From Azospirillum sp. B510 (GTDB lineage Bacteria; Pseudomonadota; Alphaproteobacteria; Azospirillales; Azospirillaceae): DNA of 64,000 nt. The stretch lies in assembly GCF_000010725.1 (NCBI RefSeq), contig NC_013854.1, positions 773,001 through 837,000 on the forward strand. Reading direction: 5' to 3'. The position numbers and the translations under genes are program-made. Of the stretch, positions 62,951-64,000 are shown in pieces. The notes beneath the pieces were generated by a model. The model ran no database searches. It was given only the letters and a program-made list of their open reading frames with translations, and had not been told where the DNA came from. Each line of letters begins with the position of its first letter. Within the stretch, counting starts at the first letter, position 1.

Positions 62951-64000
62951 TTACGGCCCGATCCGCGTCATCGTGGTGCTGGTGGCGAGATGGCCGGCCG
63001 GCTTCAGGGCGGCGACCCGCAGCAGCGGCTTGGCGCCGCCGACCGCCTCGACCTGGAGAGGACGCTCTTCCGCCGGCGGTTCATAGACGGCGGGCAGGGC
63101 GATGGTGATGCGGGTGCCCTGGCCGGGTTCGCTCGCCACCTCGATATCGCCGCCGAGCATGGCGGTGTAATGGCCGACCAGCGTCAGGCCCAGCCCGGCG
63201 CCGCGCGGCTTGCCCTGGCCGCGGGTGGCCACGGCGCCGTTGCCGGCGCCCTGGACGAAGGGCTGGAACAGCCGGCCGGTCTGGGCGGTGGGAAAGCCGC
63301 GGCCGGTGTCGGCGACGGTGAAGCGGTACCAGCGGGCGCCGTCGCGCTCCAGCTTCTCGGCCGACAGGGTGACGGTGCCGTCCTGGGTGAATTTGCAGGC
63401 GTTGTCGAGCAGGTTCAGCAGGGTTTGCCGCAGCTTGTTGAAATCCGAATGCATCTGGCCGAGCCCGGCCGGCGCCGACAGATCCAGCGCGTTGCCATAG
63501 AGGTCGGCGGCCGGCATCGACCGCTCGCGCGCTTCGGCCAGCAGCCGGTTGACGTCGAAATCCTGTAGGCAGACATCCATCACCCCGGCCTCGACCTTGG
63601 CATAGTCGAGAATGGCGTCGACCAGACCGGTCAACTGCTCGCCGGTCCATTGGATATGCTCGACATCCGCCGCCAGCTCGGCCACGCCCAGCCGATGCAG
63701 GTCGGACATCAGCGTCTGGCTGGCATTGACGATCTCGGTCAGCGGTCCGTGCAGTTCATGGCCCATATTGACCAGGAAGTCGCTCTTGGCCTGGCTGGCG
63801 GCCTCGGCCTTCGCCTTCTCCCGCAACAGGCGGGTGTGTTCGATCTCGGCCTCGCGGCGCTCGCGCTCGGTATCCTCGGCGATGCCGCGCAGGGCGTCGA
63901 CCGCGCGGGCCATGCTGGCGATCTCGTTCCGGCCGCTCAGCGCCGGCAGGGTGAGGTCGGTGCGGCCGGCGGCCAGCGCCGTCACCGCGTTCGCCATCGT
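62951..64000 (-). CDS. Sensor histidine kinase, cut by the right edge
   Basis: The C-terminal 349 or so residues of a kinase whose start lies beyond the window. A HAMP domain (RNEIASMARAVDALR) comes first, then a coiled-coil and a phospho-acceptor box NMGHELHGPLTEIVNA. The ATPase domain has NLLDNACKFT, DTGRGFP and GAGLGLTLVGHYTAMLGG. The box has GHELHGPL rather than the usual SHELRTPL, a conservative variant. The presence of HAMP implies a membrane-bound sensor upstream. It is convergent with the aldolase gene, 9 bases away. Only the missing 5' part could name its signal. Confidence 0.88.
   Translation of the reverse strand, partial: TMANAVTALAAGRTDLTLPALSGRNEIASMARAVDALRGIAEDTERERREAEIEHTRLLREKAKAEAASQAKSDFLVNMGHELHGPLTEIVNASQTLMSDLHRLGVAELAADVEHIQWTGEQLTGLVDAILDYAKVEAGVMDVCLQDFDVNRLLAEARERSMPAADLYGNALDLSAPAGLGQMHSDFNKLRQTLLNLLDNACKFTQDGTVTLSAEKLERDGARWYRFTVADTGRGFPTAQTGRLFQPFVQGAGNGAVATRGQGKPRGAGLGLTLVGHYTAMLGGDIEVASEPGQGTRITIALPAVYEPPAEERPLQVEAVGGAKPLLRVAALKPAGHLATSTTMTRIGP

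Overview
The window is high-GC DNA from an alphaproteobacterium. It most resembles Azospirillum or a close relative in the Rhodospirillales. The reasons are paired phasins with TGC/GCA operator-like palindromes, a MaoC-phosphotransacetylase fusion next to acetate kinase, many chemoreceptors, a large flagellin, CHASE and SHDLRQP-type histidine kinases, an FDH3-type formate dehydrogenase locus, and the ileS-lspA-DUF3035-M16-M16 gene order. This is inference from protein content; no rRNA or tRNA gene was seen to confirm it.

Layout. 1-2 kb: two phasins on the minus strand, each with a palindrome upstream and a strong hairpin downstream. 2.2-7 kb: a stand-alone Anbu proteasome-like protein, a lipoprotein, a SPOR-tailed D,D-carboxypeptidase, a receiver-Hpt protein and an MmcB-type DNA repair protein, with a perfect 16-bp inverted repeat between the last two. 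7-13 kb: three sensor kinases. 13.4-18.8 kb: central carbon metabolism (MaoC-Pta, AckA, Pgi) and an AmpR-like LysR regulator. 18.9-26 kb: a minus-strand run ileS, lspA, DUF3035 lipoprotein, catalytic M16 peptidase, non-catalytic M16 partner.

26.4-34.9 kb is the most unusual part. An AT-rich leader precedes two tandem paralogs of a protein family I cannot name. Four co-directional glycosyltransferase genes follow: a GT10 fucosyltransferase-like protein, a GDIL-DSG protein, a TPR/SPINDLY O-GlcNAc-transferase-like protein and a beta-1,4-galactosyltransferase-like protein. 34.9-45 kb: pyrE, two chemoreceptors, a serine carboxypeptidase, flagellin, a RidA protein and a GNAT/FemAB-like protein.

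45-62 kb is largely devoted to formate oxidation and the Mo/W cofactor: a CoA-transferase, moaA, a multi-cluster ferredoxin-like protein, a chemoreceptor, tungstate uptake genes tupA and tupB (without tupC), then fdhD, mobA, DUF3305, DUF3306, a TorD-like chaperone, a TAT-leader peptide, the formate dehydrogenase alpha, beta and gamma subunits, and a tiny lipoprotein. Cofactor synthesis, metal import, sulfuration, chaperoning and the enzyme are therefore encoded together. The window ends with a class II aldolase and a sensor kinase cut by the right edge.

The best candidates for undescribed biology are the paralog pair with its adjoining glycosyltransferases, the operator-like repeats at 6.2-6.4 kb, and a FdhD whose cysteines sit in unusual places.
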